A stretch of DNA of 64,000 bases from Vibrio sp. SCSIO 43135 (GTDB lineage: Bacteria > Pseudomonadota > Gammaproteobacteria > Enterobacterales > Vibrionaceae). The notes beneath the pieces were generated by a model. The model was not told where the DNA came from, made no database searches, and saw only the letters and a program-made list of their open reading frames with translations. Position numbers and translations under genes: made by a program. The stretch's first letter is position 1, and every line of letters begins with the position of its first letter. The stretch is from NCBI RefSeq assembly GCF_023716665.1, contig NZ_CP071859.1, positions 1,612,001 to 1,676,000 on the forward strand, read 5' to 3'. Of this stretch, positions 14,876 through 25,169 are shown one piece after another.

Positions 14876-16753
14876 ATGACCCGCTCACCCGATACTCAGC
14901 GTTTCTCGCTATCTATTCGAACTAAACTCGTACTTATCAACCTAACGCTTTTGCTTGGGGTTGTTCTTTATGCTTACTACGAACAAACCAGCCTCAATAA
15001 ACTCGACTCTCTTGAGCACGCCGCAAACGAAAACTTAAATGCGTCGGTCGATCTCTTAATGCTCCGCCGTCATGAGAAAGACTTCTTAGCCCGCAAAGAC
15101 AATAAGTACGTCTCTCGCTTCGATAGCACTTTCGAACAGCTCGATAAACGTATTGGCCAATTGGCCAATACCCTCACTCAACATGAACTCAATGTCACGC
15201 AACAAAGCGAAAAGATTTCATCAACGCTTAGCCAATATCAAAACCAGTTCCACCAATTAGCAAACCAAGTCAATTTGCTCCATGGTCCAGACTCGAGTTT
15301 AACGGCGTCATTGGCTACATCGCGAGACGAGCTCAAACAAACAGTTGCTACAGAGCAAGATTTCCTACTAAAAGTAGCACTTTTGGAACTCATTGAAGCC
15401 GATTTGAGCTACCTTGCTACCCCAACAAGCGAATCTATTTCAGATTACCGCAATGCTCGTAAACAGTTCTCACTCTATAGTGGTTTACCCAATTCTGTAC
15501 TTAGCGCGTTCGAGCTGTATCAAAACGTGTCAGACAAACATATTGAAGCCGTTCAAGTACTTGGGTTAACCGCCAACAAAGGGCTACGCGGAGCATTGAG
15601 AAATAACGTGCATGTAACAGAACAAGCGATTTCCGAACTTCAGCAAGATATTACGGTCGCAATACAATCTGCTTCTGCCTCAATTAAGAACCAACTGCAC
15701 TTAATCGGTGGTGCTATTGTCTTGTTGCTCAGCTGCCTACTCTATCTGATCGGCAGAAGTATCTTGGGCCGCATTAAAGCAATTAATGTGTTGATGAAGC
15801 AAATTGCTAGCGGTAACGGAGACCTCACCGTTCGCATGAATGCCAAAGGCAATGACGAACTTGCACAGCTGGCGAACTCTTTCGATATGTTTATCTCGTC
15901 TCTGCATGGACATATAAAAGAACTGGCTGGTGTAATGCATGTTCTTACCGAAAGCTCGTGTAGCTCAGAAAAAGCCGCTGTGCATAGTATGAAGAACGCT
16001 GAGCAGCAAAAAGTGGAATCAGAATCGGTGGCAACTGCGGTCAATGAACTGGTTATGACGACAAATGAAATAACGGCCAACATTGAGTCAGCTGCTCAGA
16101 ATACCGAGCGCGTGACTGCAGAAGCGCAAAAGGCACTGGATATGACTCATGCAACTGGTGACAGAATCGATAACCTTGCGGTTAGCATTGAGGATTCTCA
16201 GTCGCATATCATGGAGCTAGAAGCTCAGAGCCGGGAGATCAATCAAGTAATTTCTACCATTCAAAGTATCGCCGAGCAAACTAATCTACTGGCACTCAAT
16301 GCTGCCATAGAAGCAGCCCGTGCAGGTGAAAGTGGCCGCGGCTTTGCGGTAGTAGCCGATGAAGTGAGGCAGCTTTCGGTCATGACAAACGATTCTACTC
16401 ACCAGATCGAATCAACCATTCAAGGTCTGACTCAGGGGATTTCAGACACAGTGTCGAAAATGCAGTCCAGCGCCGACCAAGCGAGAACAACGAATACTCA
16501 TACCCATCAAGTAGTCGAAGCCATTGAAGGGATAAGTGCCCAGATCAGTGAAATATTCGACATGAACACCCAGATTGCTACGGCTTCGGAAGAACAGTCC
16601 ATGGTATCGGTAGAGATTGACCGTAATATTACGCAGATCGCTCAACTTGCTGGTGACACGTTTGAAGTGGTTTCTGGTTCTGTAAAGTGTAGCGAGCAGG
16701 TGTCAGGAGTAAGCCACAAACTTGAATCCATCGTCGGACAGTTTAAATACTAG
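14876..16753 (+). CDS. Methyl-accepting chemotaxis protein with HBM sensor domain
   Basis: 625 aa from the ATG at 14876, directly after GGGAGG; a TTG at 14855 is not needed. The N-terminal membrane segment (about residues 18-34) is followed by a helical periplasmic domain with the helical bimodular signature [18 protein letters not shown] near residues 55-72, known from McpS, which binds organic acids. The second membrane segment is about 275-297, then HAMP, then the signalling domain with the conserved tip [19 protein letters not shown] near 466-484. It controls CheA and so flagellar direction. The ligand cannot be read from sequence. It follows fdhD, but no common function is shown. Confidence 0.92.
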   Translation: MTRSPDTQRFSLSIRTKLVLINLTLLLGVVLYAYYEQTSLNKLDSLEHAANENLNASVDLLMLRRHEKDFLARKDNKYVSRFDSTFEQLDKRIGQLANTLTQHELNVTQQSEKISSTLSQYQNQFHQLANQVNLLHGPDSSLTASLATSRDELKQTVATEQDFLLKVALLELIEADLSYLATPTSESISDYRNARKQFSLYSGLPNSVLSAFELYQNVSDKHIEAVQVLGLTANKGLRGALRNNVHVTEQAISELQQDITVAIQSASASIKNQLHLIGGAIVLLLSCLLYLIGRSILGRIKAINVLMKQIASGNGDLTVRMNAKGNDELAQLANSFDMFISSLHGHIKELAGVMHVLTESSCSSEKAAVHSMKNAEQQKVESESVATAVNELVMTTNEITANIESAAQNTERVTAEAQKALDMTHATGDRIDNLAVSIEDSQSHIMELEAQSREINQVISTIQSIAEQTNLLALNAAIEAARAGESGRGFAVVADEVRQLSVMTNDSTHQIESTIQGLTQGISDTVSKMQSSADQARTTNTHTHQVVEAIEGISAQISEIFDMNTQIATASEEQSMVSVEIDRNITQIAQLAGDTFEVVSGSVKCSEQVSGVSHKLESIVGQFKY

Positions 16754-16797
16754 GCTCGCGTCTCCGTACACGTTAAACAGCAAGAAAATAAAATATA

Positions 16798-16828
16798 AAA
16801 GGCCTCAGACACACAATCTGAGGCCTTT
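16798..16828. terminator. Bidirectional terminator between the chemoreceptor and the secreted protein gene
   Basis: AAAGGCCTCAGA (16798-16809) pairs with TCTGAGGCCTTT (16817-16828), with A/T tracts on both sides. It lies between two convergent genes. Confidence 0.85.
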
Positions 16829-16884
16829 GCTTTAGGCTATTTACCAGTTAACTTGAAACGAAGTTACCGTTGTTCAAACAAACG

Positions 16885-17601
16885 TTATTCAGCTAGCGCC
16901 TCTTCGATTAATCGAGTTCGCTCGTTAGTACCACGGTTGCGCACTTCATGCATAATGAACGTCTTAACTTCACGAGTCCAAGCCTGCCCCGATTCTGGAT
17001 CATACTCATGCGGCAATTCGATACCCGCTGGGGCGTATGCGTCAATACCGAAATCTTTCGACGTATTAATGGTTCTTAAGCTGTGTTCATAAAATCCAAC
17101 CACTACCGTTTTGCCCAGATCACCACCAGACATTTCTACCGCCGTTTCTGCCACACCAATGGTGCTCAAATAAGTTAACGAGCCATCTTTTGCAATCACA
17201 GGGTTAATGGAGTGAAGATCTTTTGCTGGAATTCGATCTCCAATAGACTGAGCAATTTCCCACTGGGCGTACACAGGTTTACCAGTTTGTTCGTAAATCT
17301 CTACGACGGTATCTGCTAACGCTTCATTCATTGGACCCGGTACTTGATTACCATTTGGCATTAGACGATTGCCAAATGCATAAGCAAGGATGCTATCAGC
17401 TTGGTCTAGGGGCAGCTCTTCCCCTTTCCAAGTCAGCAAGTTATTCATGATAAATTCAGCGGTGTATTGCGCCGCTTCTTTATTCTCTAGTTGAACTTCC
17501 AACTTTTTCACCATAGCCGCTTCTAGTTCAGCGTCAGTAAGGGCAAAAGCTGGGGCAGCGAAAACCGTAGCAAGCAAAGTAGGTAGAAGTAATTTTTTCA
17601 T
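16885..17601 (-). CDS. Secreted protein of unknown function
   Basis: 238 aa from the ATG at 17601, which starts a good signal peptide (MKKLLLPTLLATVFAAPAFA, cleavage after AFA). An earlier in-frame start at 17658 would put 19 residues before it. The mature part is soluble and rich in Glu; it includes KPVYAQWEIAQSIGDRIP, which hints at a substrate-related periplasmic role, and HEYDPESGQAWTREVKTF. It contains no cysteine that I see and no lipobox or membrane anchor. I do not recognise the family. It is a single gene between two terminators, so context says nothing about its job. Confidence 0.8.
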   Translation of the reverse strand: MKKLLLPTLLATVFAAPAFALTDAELEAAMVKKLEVQLENKEAAQYTAEFIMNNLLTWKGEELPLDQADSILAYAFGNRLMPNGNQVPGPMNEALADTVVEIYEQTGKPVYAQWEIAQSIGDRIPAKDLHSINPVIAKDGSLTYLSTIGVAETAVEMSGGDLGKTVVVGFYEHSLRTINTSKDFGIDAYAPAGIELPHEYDPESGQAWTREVKTFIMHEVRNRGTNERTRLIEEALAE

Positions 17602-17869
17602 TATTAGTCGTTCCGATTGATTATTCGTGACGGGGTGGTCACCCTTCGAAAGTATCAATCCGTCGGACTACTTAAAAGCGGTTCAATCCGTCAAAGTTGA
17701 TTTGTGTGAAATTCTGCCAACATGTGAAAACTCTGGCGCTTTACTGATTTAGACTTGATTGGAATCAATACAATCCCCCTACTGATGCCAGACACCATTT
17801 GATTGATTTTTAGAATGAGTTTGTCTTAGAAAACTCAAGACTAGAGCGCTTCAAACAACCGGAAAAACA

Positions 17870-17899
17870 AAAAGGTCCAGCACGATGGCTGGACCTTTT
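17870..17899 (-). terminator. Terminator after ybiT
   Basis: AAAAGGTCCAGC pairs with GCTGGACCTTTT, 20 bases beyond the ybiT stop. A and T tracts on both sides would allow action in either direction. Confidence 0.85.
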
Positions 17900-17919
17900 A
17901 GTAGTATCAATAAAGCGAG

Positions 17920-19512
17920 TTAGCCGTCGATTCCGCGTGCTTTTAGGAACTCTGCGTACGTGCCTTTAAAGTCAGTAATCTTGTTATCTTTAATTTCGAT
18001 AATGCGCGTTGCTAGCGAGTCAACAAATACACGGTCGTGCGATACGAAGAACAAGGTGCCTTTATATTGCTCTAGAGCCGTGTTTAATGACTCAATCGAC
18101 TCCATATCCATGTGGTTAGTTGGTTCATCCATCAGCAACATGTTCGGCTTATGCATCATTAGCTTACCTAAAAGCATACGACCTTGTTCACCACCTGAAA
18201 GCACTTTTACTGATTTTTTGATGTCATCTTGACCAAATAGCATGCGACCTAAGAATCCGCGAACAGTTTGCTCATCATCACCTTCTTGGCGCCATTGACC
18301 CATCCAGTCGGTTAGATTCATGTCTTCTTCAAAATCATGAGCATGATCCTGCGCGTAGTAACCAATATTGGCATTATCAGACCACTTAAATTCACCGGTT
18401 CGTGGTGCTAGCTCACCTGCCAGTGTATTAAGTAGAGTCGTTTTGCCGACACCGTTCTCACCAATGATCGCAACACGCTCGCCAACTTCAAAAATTGCGT
18501 TGAAGTTATTGAACAAATCCTCTTCGTAACCTTGGCTTAGGTTCTCTACGATAAGCGCGTTACGGAATAACTCTTTAGACTGTTCAAAACGAATAAACGG
18601 GTTTTGACGACTTGAAGCTTTAACTTCGTCCAACTGGATCTTATCGATTTGCTTAGCACGTGACGTTGCTTGTTTTGCTTTTGATGCATTCGCAGAGAAG
18701 CGAGCAACGAACGTTTGAAGTTCAGCAATCTGCGCTTTCTTTTTAGCGTTATCCGCAAGTAGGCGGTCACGCGCTTGAGAAGCCGCTGTCATGTACTCGT
18801 CGTAGTTACCAGGGAACAGGCGAAGCTCACCGTAATCCAAGTCAGCCATGTGCGTACATACTGAGTTTAGGAAGTGACGGTCGTGCGAGATAATGATCAT
18901 TGTGCAGTTACGCTGGTTTAGCGTTTCTTCCAACCAACGAATCGTGTCCATATCCAAGTTGTTGGTAGGCTCATCAAGTAGCATGATGTGTGGGTCTGCA
19001 AATAGTACCTGAGCAAGCAGAACACGTAGTTTCCAGCCAGGAGCGACTTCACTCATTAAACCGTAGTGCTGCTCTTCTGGAATACCTACAGCAAGCAATA
19101 GTTCACCAGCTTTGGCATCTGCCATGTAGCCGTCCATCTCAGCGAACTGAACTTCAAGATCAGCCACCAGCATGCCTTCTTCTTCACTCATTTCTGGTAG
19201 AGAGTAAATACGGTCACGTTCTTGCTTTACTTCCCACAGCTCTTTGTAACCCATGATAACGGTATCAATAACCGTGTACTCTTCGTAGGCAAACTGATCC
19301 TGGTTCAGTTTAGCCACACGCTCATTAGGATCGTAGCTAACGTTACCGCCAGTCGGCTCTAGTTCACCACTTAGGATCTTCATGAACGTCGATTTACCAC
19401 AGCCGTTCGCGCCGATTAAACCGTAACGGTTACCTTCGCCAAACTTTACTGAGATGTTTTCAAAGAGTGGCTTAGCGCCGAATTGCTGGGTGATATTCGC
19501 TGTGGAGATCAA
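17920..19512 (-). CDS. ybiT: ABC-F ribosome-associated ATPase YbiT
   Basis: 530 aa, with two ATP-binding cassettes and no membrane segment. Cassette 1 has GANGCGKST near residue 35 and [10 protein letters not shown]; cassette 2 has GENGVGKTT near 352, LSGGEQGR and [10 protein letters not shown]. Between them is the charged P-site-tRNA-interaction linker region ([16 protein letters not shown]...). The start [21 protein letters not shown] aligns with E. coli YbiT. ABC-F proteins bind the ribosomal E site and relieve stalled or slow translation. It is a stand-alone gene with its own terminator, divergent from the large membrane protein gene at 19836. Confidence 0.92.
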   Translation of the reverse strand: MISTANITQQFGAKPLFENISVKFGEGNRYGLIGANGCGKSTFMKILSGELEPTGGNVSYDPNERVAKLNQDQFAYEEYTVIDTVIMGYKELWEVKQERDRIYSLPEMSEEEGMLVADLEVQFAEMDGYMADAKAGELLLAVGIPEEQHYGLMSEVAPGWKLRVLLAQVLFADPHIMLLDEPTNNLDMDTIRWLEETLNQRNCTMIIISHDRHFLNSVCTHMADLDYGELRLFPGNYDEYMTAASQARDRLLADNAKKKAQIAELQTFVARFSANASKAKQATSRAKQIDKIQLDEVKASSRQNPFIRFEQSKELFRNALIVENLSQGYEEDLFNNFNAIFEVGERVAIIGENGVGKTTLLNTLAGELAPRTGEFKWSDNANIGYYAQDHAHDFEEDMNLTDWMGQWRQEGDDEQTVRGFLGRMLFGQDDIKKSVKVLSGGEQGRMLLGKLMMHKPNMLLMDEPTNHMDMESIESLNTALEQYKGTLFFVSHDRVFVDSLATRIIEIKDNKITDFKGTYAEFLKARGIDG

Positions 19513-19835
19513 AACCGTTACCTTAAATAGACAAAATCATTGTACAAAACCGCGCAACGGTACTGGTTCAGGCCCATAACTTCAAGTGTTGATTTCATTT
19601 ATTCACTTCCCCGACGAGTTCCTACACCAGCAAACGTATCCTACTTTTGTGATCTAATGAGCTCAGTATCAATAATGAAACACTATTCATTAATGACATT
19701 TCATTGACATATGGAATGATGTAAGGTTTAAAGTATTGCGCTTTGTGTATAGGTGGCAAGTTTAATATTCAGAGTTCGCATAACGCCGCAAACCAACTAC
19801 ACTAACTCTAACCTTTTAAGTTATAAGAGATTTTT
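19513..19835. promoter_or_regulatory. Divergent promoter region between ybiT and the 781-aa membrane protein gene
   Basis: 323 bases without a gene. TTGACA at 19704-19709 and TTTAAA at 19727-19732, 17 bases apart, make a plausible sigma70 promoter toward 19836. I see no terminator, operator palindrome or small ORF of note. Confidence 0.4.
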
Positions 19836-22181
19836 ATGCATTTACTCATTCGAGTAGTCATCGCTATTAGCCTTTTGGTCGCTCTTCCTGCTCAAGCGCA
19901 ATGGGAGTATGACTTCAAACCAGTACCAGAGGCGCAAGATATAGCGAAAGACATCGCTCAAGAGGTTTCCTCTCTGCCCGACCCGTTATTCATGAGTCCT
20001 CAAGATCGAAGTAAGGTGCGTCAGCTCCTAAATGCGGTGCTTGCCGAGCAAAAAAAGCAGATTGATATCTTCGATGAGCGTTTGAACCATTATCGTGATG
20101 ATGCCAATGAGCAAACTTGGTTTGACACCGAAACCAGTTACCTGACGCTAAACAGCATCAGTTTAAGCAAGCAACGTCTTCTTGAGCTGACTTCAGCATC
20201 AAATCGCGACAAATTAACCGGTTTTGGCCCTTTTGGTGTTACCCAGTTTAAACAAGAATGGTCGCTGACAAGACTCAATGGCGAATACCTACTGTATTTT
20301 CAATTACGCAGCTTCAAGTCGCTTGTAAAAGACATCTTTATCTCGCCTATCCCGGTGATTTGGGCTGGGTTGAAGGTTTTCATTATTTATTTGGTATTAG
20401 CCTGGTGGCTGCGAAACGCACAAAGGATCATTACTCTTTTTCGCGAGAGCCAATTAGATAACGCAGCTCGACCGCCAATATGGATTCGTTTGATTTGGTA
20501 TGTCAGTCGCGCACACCGTGCTATCGCATGGTTAATTGCCATTACGCTTTCACTTCGAGTACTTTCAGCTATTCCAAGCCTACAGCATTTGATCTTCCTA
20601 GAAATTTTTACTTGGTGGATTTTGGGTGGCTCGATTGCCATTAGCTTTATCTTAGAGTTTACCTATCGCAATAGTCGCAGTTCTAACCCAGAAGTGCTGG
20701 CACTGCGTTTATCAACGGTACGTCGCTACGTATGGAGCATCATTGTCGCAGGCGTTATTTTACAGATTTCGATGCGCACTTTAGGCAAAGGAACCATTTA
20801 CTACTGGATTTATAGCGCCCTATTCTTCTGGTTTGTGCTCGTGACGATTTCAGTACTCAGAATTTGGCGCAACAAAGTGTTCGAAGTTGCCGAGAAGTTG
20901 GCCGATCGACCTGTATGGGTTAACTGGGCTATCAGCCGCAAAGACGTTTACATTGTCAGAATTGTCGGTACGGCCATCGCCGCACTATGGATTGCAGGAC
21001 ATACCTTTAAACACCGCATTGTCGCCATGCTGTCTCATTACACCATCTTTAGCCAAGCTCTAGCGTATTTATTCCGTATAGAGGTGGCCAAACAAACCGG
21101 TAACAAAAATGAGCAGCACAACCTGGTGCGTGTTAAAGGAGATGCCACATTCGAGTACGTACTGCCTGGCACGCACGACAGCGAGTTGTTCGACTACGCC
21201 ACTGATGAATTTAAGCAACTGTCGCAATACTTGCTTAGCGACAGCCCTGCTATCTGTGTACTATCTGGAGAACGCGGTATAGGCACCACTACCATGCTCA
21301 AATCGATTTTGAACAAGGTGAAAAATGCCGAGCCGGTTTATCTAAATTGTCCTTATTCCGGATATCAGGAACTGCTGACACACCTTGCTGTCAGTCTTGG
21401 CTTAGACGAAGACGCAACAGAAATACAGATCCTCTCTTTCCTTAGAAAAAGTGATACTCGCTACCTAATTGCTGTTGATAACGCACAACGCCTTGTTAAA
21501 CCTATGGTTGGCGGTTTAACTAGCCTTATTAAACTCACTAACTTATTACGCCGCTCTAAGAAGAACCACCGCGTGGTAATTGCAATCGAAAAAGCGAGTT
21601 GGCGATTTGTGGACAGAGCGCGTGGTGAACGCCTACTGTTTGATTGGGTTTCCTTCATGCCTAAGTGGAGCGAAAAACAAATTCAGCAACTGTTGGATAG
21701 CCGCGTCAATCAAGACATTGATACCCCACTTTCATTCGATGGCTTAGTGGTACCAAAACAGTGGGACCAAGAAGAAATCACTGAAGAAGAGCGCGCAAAG
21801 CAAGGCTTCTATCGAATTCTATGGCATTACTCAGATGGCAATCCAACCGTTGCCCTGCGCTTCTTTAGGCAATCGTTGCAGCGAAACAAGGAAACCGAGC
21901 AGGTCTTTGTAAGGCTATTCCGTGCTCCAGAATCACAAGAGTTAGAGAAAATGCCAAAACCCATGCTGGCGGTTTTACGCTCTATCGTCCAACTTGAAAT
22001 TGCTTCGACTGAAGAACTATCCGAATGTACCCAGTTAAGTGTCGCCGAAGTACTTGGGACATTGCGCTATTTCCAAAGCCGTGGATTCATCGAATGGAGT
22101 GAAGATAAAGCTCGAGTATCCGATCACTGGTTCAGACACATTACCAATGTACTTGACCGTCAACACCTATTGGTGAAGTAA
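19836..22181 (+). CDS. Large inner-membrane protein with degenerate AAA-type ATPase domain
   Basis: 781 aa. A signal peptide (ending AQA, residue about 21) leads to a roughly 140-residue periplasmic helical part, then about six membrane segments between residues 165 and 395. The C-terminal half is cytoplasmic and AAA-like: GERGIGTTT near residue 478 sits where Walker A would be but lacks the Lys (GxxxxGTT instead of GxxxxGKT), RYLIAVDNAQ looks like Walker B, and the end (VQLEIASTEELSECTQLSVAEVLGTL) resembles a winged helix. It ends one base before an MscS-type channel gene, so the two are an operon. I infer a regulator or partner of the channel. I know no characterised homologue. Confidence 0.8.
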   Translation: MHLLIRVVIAISLLVALPAQAQWEYDFKPVPEAQDIAKDIAQEVSSLPDPLFMSPQDRSKVRQLLNAVLAEQKKQIDIFDERLNHYRDDANEQTWFDTETSYLTLNSISLSKQRLLELTSASNRDKLTGFGPFGVTQFKQEWSLTRLNGEYLLYFQLRSFKSLVKDIFISPIPVIWAGLKVFIIYLVLAWWLRNAQRIITLFRESQLDNAARPPIWIRLIWYVSRAHRAIAWLIAITLSLRVLSAIPSLQHLIFLEIFTWWILGGSIAISFILEFTYRNSRSSNPEVLALRLSTVRRYVWSIIVAGVILQISMRTLGKGTIYYWIYSALFFWFVLVTISVLRIWRNKVFEVAEKLADRPVWVNWAISRKDVYIVRIVGTAIAALWIAGHTFKHRIVAMLSHYTIFSQALAYLFRIEVAKQTGNKNEQHNLVRVKGDATFEYVLPGTHDSELFDYATDEFKQLSQYLLSDSPAICVLSGERGIGTTTMLKSILNKVKNAEPVYLNCPYSGYQELLTHLAVSLGLDEDATEIQILSFLRKSDTRYLIAVDNAQRLVKPMVGGLTSLIKLTNLLRRSKKNHRVVIAIEKASWRFVDRARGERLLFDWVSFMPKWSEKQIQQLLDSRVNQDIDTPLSFDGLVVPKQWDQEEITEEERAKQGFYRILWHYSDGNPTVALRFFRQSLQRNKETEQVFVRLFRAPESQELEKMPKPMLAVLRSIVQLEIASTEELSECTQLSVAEVLGTLRYFQSRGFIEWSEDKARVSDHWFRHITNVLDRQHLLVK

Positions 22182-22182
22182 G

Positions 22183-23061
22183 ATGATGAGACTATTTGTA
22201 TTTCTAGTAACCCTAATCGCTAGCAGCTCTGTTTTTGCAACGGAAGAAATTGCCAACGTCGAGAACATTACTCAATTCGCTAGCTTGATCCGCTGGAGCG
22301 GCGTGTTCTTTTCTGCGATTGTGGTCGCGGCCACTTGGCTGTTACTCAAGTTCATGAACTCCATGGTGGAGAGCATTGGTAGTCAGTTTGTGCAGTACCG
22401 AATGCTGCTGCAAAAGCTTCAGTCCTTCATGCAGTTCTTCATCTATATGTCAGCGGGCTTGTTGGTGTTTATGATGAGCTTTCGCATTAACGACCATATC
22501 CTTACACTAATTGGAGGTACGCTTGCTGTATCAGTCGGCTTTGCACTCAAAGACCTTGCCGCATCCTTCATCGCTGGTATGACAGTTATGATCGACCGCC
22601 CATTCCAAGTAGGCGATCGAGTCACATTTGAAGGCAATTATGGTGACATTGTCACAATTGGGTTGCGCTCAGTCCGCATGCGCACCCTTAACGATGACAT
22701 TATTACCATTCCAAACAACAAATTCCTTAATGAAGTCACCATGAGTGGTAACTATGGTGCACTGGATATGCAGGTGGTGATCCCATTCTATGTTGGAATG
22801 GAGGAAGACATTTCACTTGCCAGAGATTTAATTCAAGAGGCCGCTTCGTCCAGTCGTTATATCCACTTGCCTAAGCCTGTTGTTGTTTTGGTAAAACAGA
22901 CCATCACCGATAACTATTTAGCGATTCAATTAACGTGTAAGGCATATGTAGTGGACACCGCATACGAGAAGCTATTTGAAACTGACATTACTCTGCGAGT
23001 AATGAAAGAGTTCAAAAAGCATGGCATCAACGCACCTAAAATTGCTTTAAGTTCTCAGTAA
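22183..23061 (+). CDS. MscS-family mechanosensitive ion channel
   Basis: 292 aa. There is a signal-like N-terminus ending FA, then three membrane segments (about residues 35-55, 82-100 and 104-130). The pore helix and beta domain carry the MscS pattern: VSVGFALKDLAASFIAGMTVMIDRPFQVGDRVTFEGNYGDI (residues about 113-153; key pieces ALKDLAASF and RPFQVGDRV). The C-terminal domain is the mixed alpha/beta vestibule. It would open under membrane tension and release solutes during osmotic downshock. The start is the first of two adjacent ATG codons, one base after the stop of the upstream gene, indicating translational coupling. Confidence 0.92.
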   Translation: MMRLFVFLVTLIASSSVFATEEIANVENITQFASLIRWSGVFFSAIVVAATWLLLKFMNSMVESIGSQFVQYRMLLQKLQSFMQFFIYMSAGLLVFMMSFRINDHILTLIGGTLAVSVGFALKDLAASFIAGMTVMIDRPFQVGDRVTFEGNYGDIVTIGLRSVRMRTLNDDIITIPNNKFLNEVTMSGNYGALDMQVVIPFYVGMEEDISLARDLIQEAASSSRYIHLPKPVVVLVKQTITDNYLAIQLTCKAYVVDTAYEKLFETDITLRVMKEFKKHGINAPKIALSSQ

Positions 23062-23080
23062 ATCTTAGATGCAGCAAACA

Positions 23081-23110
23081 AAAAGGCCTCACCATAGGAT
23101 GAGGCCTTTT
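23081..23110. terminator. Bidirectional terminator between mscS-type gene and histidine kinase
   Basis: AAAAGGCCTC (23081-23090) pairs with GAGGCCTTTT (23101-23110), and T continues after it. It separates two convergent genes. Confidence 0.85.
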
Positions 23111-23138
23111 TTATTGTCACGATGAGTTAGAAAAACAA

Positions 23139-25169
23139 TTAAGAACTGGAAGAGACAAGAAGTTCTACTTCCGCTTTTTTCGGCAAATAAACGCTAAAAC
23201 AGCTGCCTTTGCCATACTCAGATGTTGCTCTGATTTCTCCCCCCGTCTGGCTCAAAATACTTTGAGAGACAGAAAGTCCCAAACCAGTGCCATCTCTTTT
23301 GGTGGTATAGAATGGGTCGAAAATACGTTTAAGTTGCTCAGGCTTAATGCCACACCCTTCATCTTGCACATGGATCACCGCGCCAATTGCCTCGCCACTT
23401 TCTATCCAGTCTTCACTCGAGATTGTTAGCCTGCCCTCGCCGTTCATCGCATGAATCGCATTCATCTGTAGGTTAACTAAGATCTGCAGTAGCTGGTGGC
23501 GATTAACCTCAACCGAGGTGTGTGCATCAAGCCTAGAAATGAATTCCACATTGCGCTTTTTCGAGCCTGTTTTCACTAGCGTGATGCTCTCGTCAACAAT
23601 CGGGTTAACATGTTGCCATGTAATTTCATCTTGCACGCCACCTTGCCTACTGTATTGCAGCAAGCTTCGAGTAATGTTTCTAATGCGATCAATCTGAGCC
23701 ATGATGGCATCAATCTCTTCTTCCACTCGGCTTGATTCATCGCCTAATTCAAAACGCATCAATTCGACATTACCTAAAATTACCGCAACTGGGTTATTGA
23801 TTTCGTGTGCAATCCCCGCAGTCAGTTCACCTAACGCTGCCAGCTTTTCATTGGTCACTAGCTTGTTACGGGTTTGATTTAGTAGCTTAATGTGGTGCTC
23901 TAGCTGCTCTGTTTTCTCTTTTAAACTCGCCGTTCGGTGTTGGACCTTGCATTCTAGTTCACCTGCGGCTGTTTTGATTTCTTGATTACGTTTATCAAGC
24001 AAATCGAGCATGTTATCGAACTGCTTGGCTAACTGAGCAAGCTCGTGCTTTTCATCGAGCCCTAGCTCCCCGATCCGCTGCTTTTTGCCGAGTTGAACTA
24101 ACTTAACAACGCGGTGGATTCGCTCGATTGGGTGAAACAAATCTCGAGAACCGCGGTAAACCATCAACCCCGACACGAGTAGAAGAAATAAAGTGGTGAT
24201 ACTGATCTCAACAATATTCGTCAGATAAGCTTTAACGAACGGCCACATTAAATAGCCGGTGTACAACATACCAATCACATTGTCATATTGGTCTTTTATC
24301 GGCTGATATGCCGTGATGTACCAAGCGTCATATACAAATGCGCGGTCAACCCATTCGTTGCCTTCAACTAAAACTTCTTGATAAACCTCTTTTGATACGC
24401 GAGTACCAATTGCTCGGCCGACTCGACCAGAGCTGTCTAAAGGTACGTTGGTACTGACGCGAAGATCGTCGAGAAATACAGTGAGAGTGCCTACAGGGCG
24501 TAGGCTATCGTGCTTACCTGGGTAGATAAGATCACGAATTTGATCAACCAGTTGGGTACTATTGTTGAGTAATATCCCGCCATCGAGAAAGCCGATAATA
24601 TCGTTATACTGATTCTTTACCGGTACCACTGTGCGGCTGATCAAACCACGCGTTTCAATCTCATCATCGCCCAATATTGGCGTTTGTGCTCGACGAGCCA
24701 AATCAGGGTCAAGCTGATTGAGTTGGTGTTCATCTAATCGGTCAAAAAAGGACTCGCGCTTTGTCAGATCCATAAACTGGAACTTCTGCTCGATAGTATC
24801 GACTCGGTGAAAACGCAGAAAGTCTAGATCATATCGATTCTTCTGTTGAGACACCCACTTCTCAATAGAAGTCGATGGATCACCATCGACCACTTTCTTG
24901 CGAAAGTCATATGATTCCGAAAATGCTCTAACATAGTTCGCCTGCTTTTGCTGGATAAGAACGATACTGTTGTTTGCTACGCCCAAGCGCTCTGATACAT
25001 CGACCAGGGCGCTATTCCATGTGTAGTGAATCGACCAATAGATAGTGATGGCTATCAAGGCGATTAGAGTCAGGAAAATCGGCGCTGACGTTAAAAATAG
25101 CAGCCGATAGCGAACCATAGATTTAAATCTATAACGCCACTTTTGCCACAGTCCATAATCACTCGGCAT
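23139..25169 (-). CDS. Membrane sensor histidine kinase of the tungstate/formate locus
   Basis: 676 aa from the ATG at 25169, preceded by GAGGAG; an ATG 18 bases earlier is less well placed. Membrane segments are near residues 23-45 and 315-337, with a Cache-like periplasmic sensor of about 270 residues between them. HAMP, a coiled coil (ELECKVQHRTASLKEKTEQL, about 405-425), the HisKA box with His455 in AGIAHEINNP, and an HATPase domain ending in GTGLGLSVSQSI follow. This is the DctB/NtrB-like layout that pairs with NtrC-type regulators. It overlaps the regulator gene by 11 bases. The signal is unknown; formate, molybdate or tungstate are guesses from context. Confidence 0.9.
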   Translation of the reverse strand: MPSDYGLWQKWRYRFKSMVRYRLLFLTSAPIFLTLIALIAITIYWSIHYTWNSALVDVSERLGVANNSIVLIQQKQANYVRAFSESYDFRKKVVDGDPSTSIEKWVSQQKNRYDLDFLRFHRVDTIEQKFQFMDLTKRESFFDRLDEHQLNQLDPDLARRAQTPILGDDEIETRGLISRTVVPVKNQYNDIIGFLDGGILLNNSTQLVDQIRDLIYPGKHDSLRPVGTLTVFLDDLRVSTNVPLDSSGRVGRAIGTRVSKEVYQEVLVEGNEWVDRAFVYDAWYITAYQPIKDQYDNVIGMLYTGYLMWPFVKAYLTNIVEISITTLFLLLVSGLMVYRGSRDLFHPIERIHRVVKLVQLGKKQRIGELGLDEKHELAQLAKQFDNMLDLLDKRNQEIKTAAGELECKVQHRTASLKEKTEQLEHHIKLLNQTRNKLVTNEKLAALGELTAGIAHEINNPVAVILGNVELMRFELGDESSRVEEEIDAIMAQIDRIRNITRSLLQYSRQGGVQDEITWQHVNPIVDESITLVKTGSKKRNVEFISRLDAHTSVEVNRHQLLQILVNLQMNAIHAMNGEGRLTISSEDWIESGEAIGAVIHVQDEGCGIKPEQLKRIFDPFYTTKRDGTGLGLSVSQSILSQTGGEIRATSEYGKGSCFSVYLPKKAEVELLVSSSS

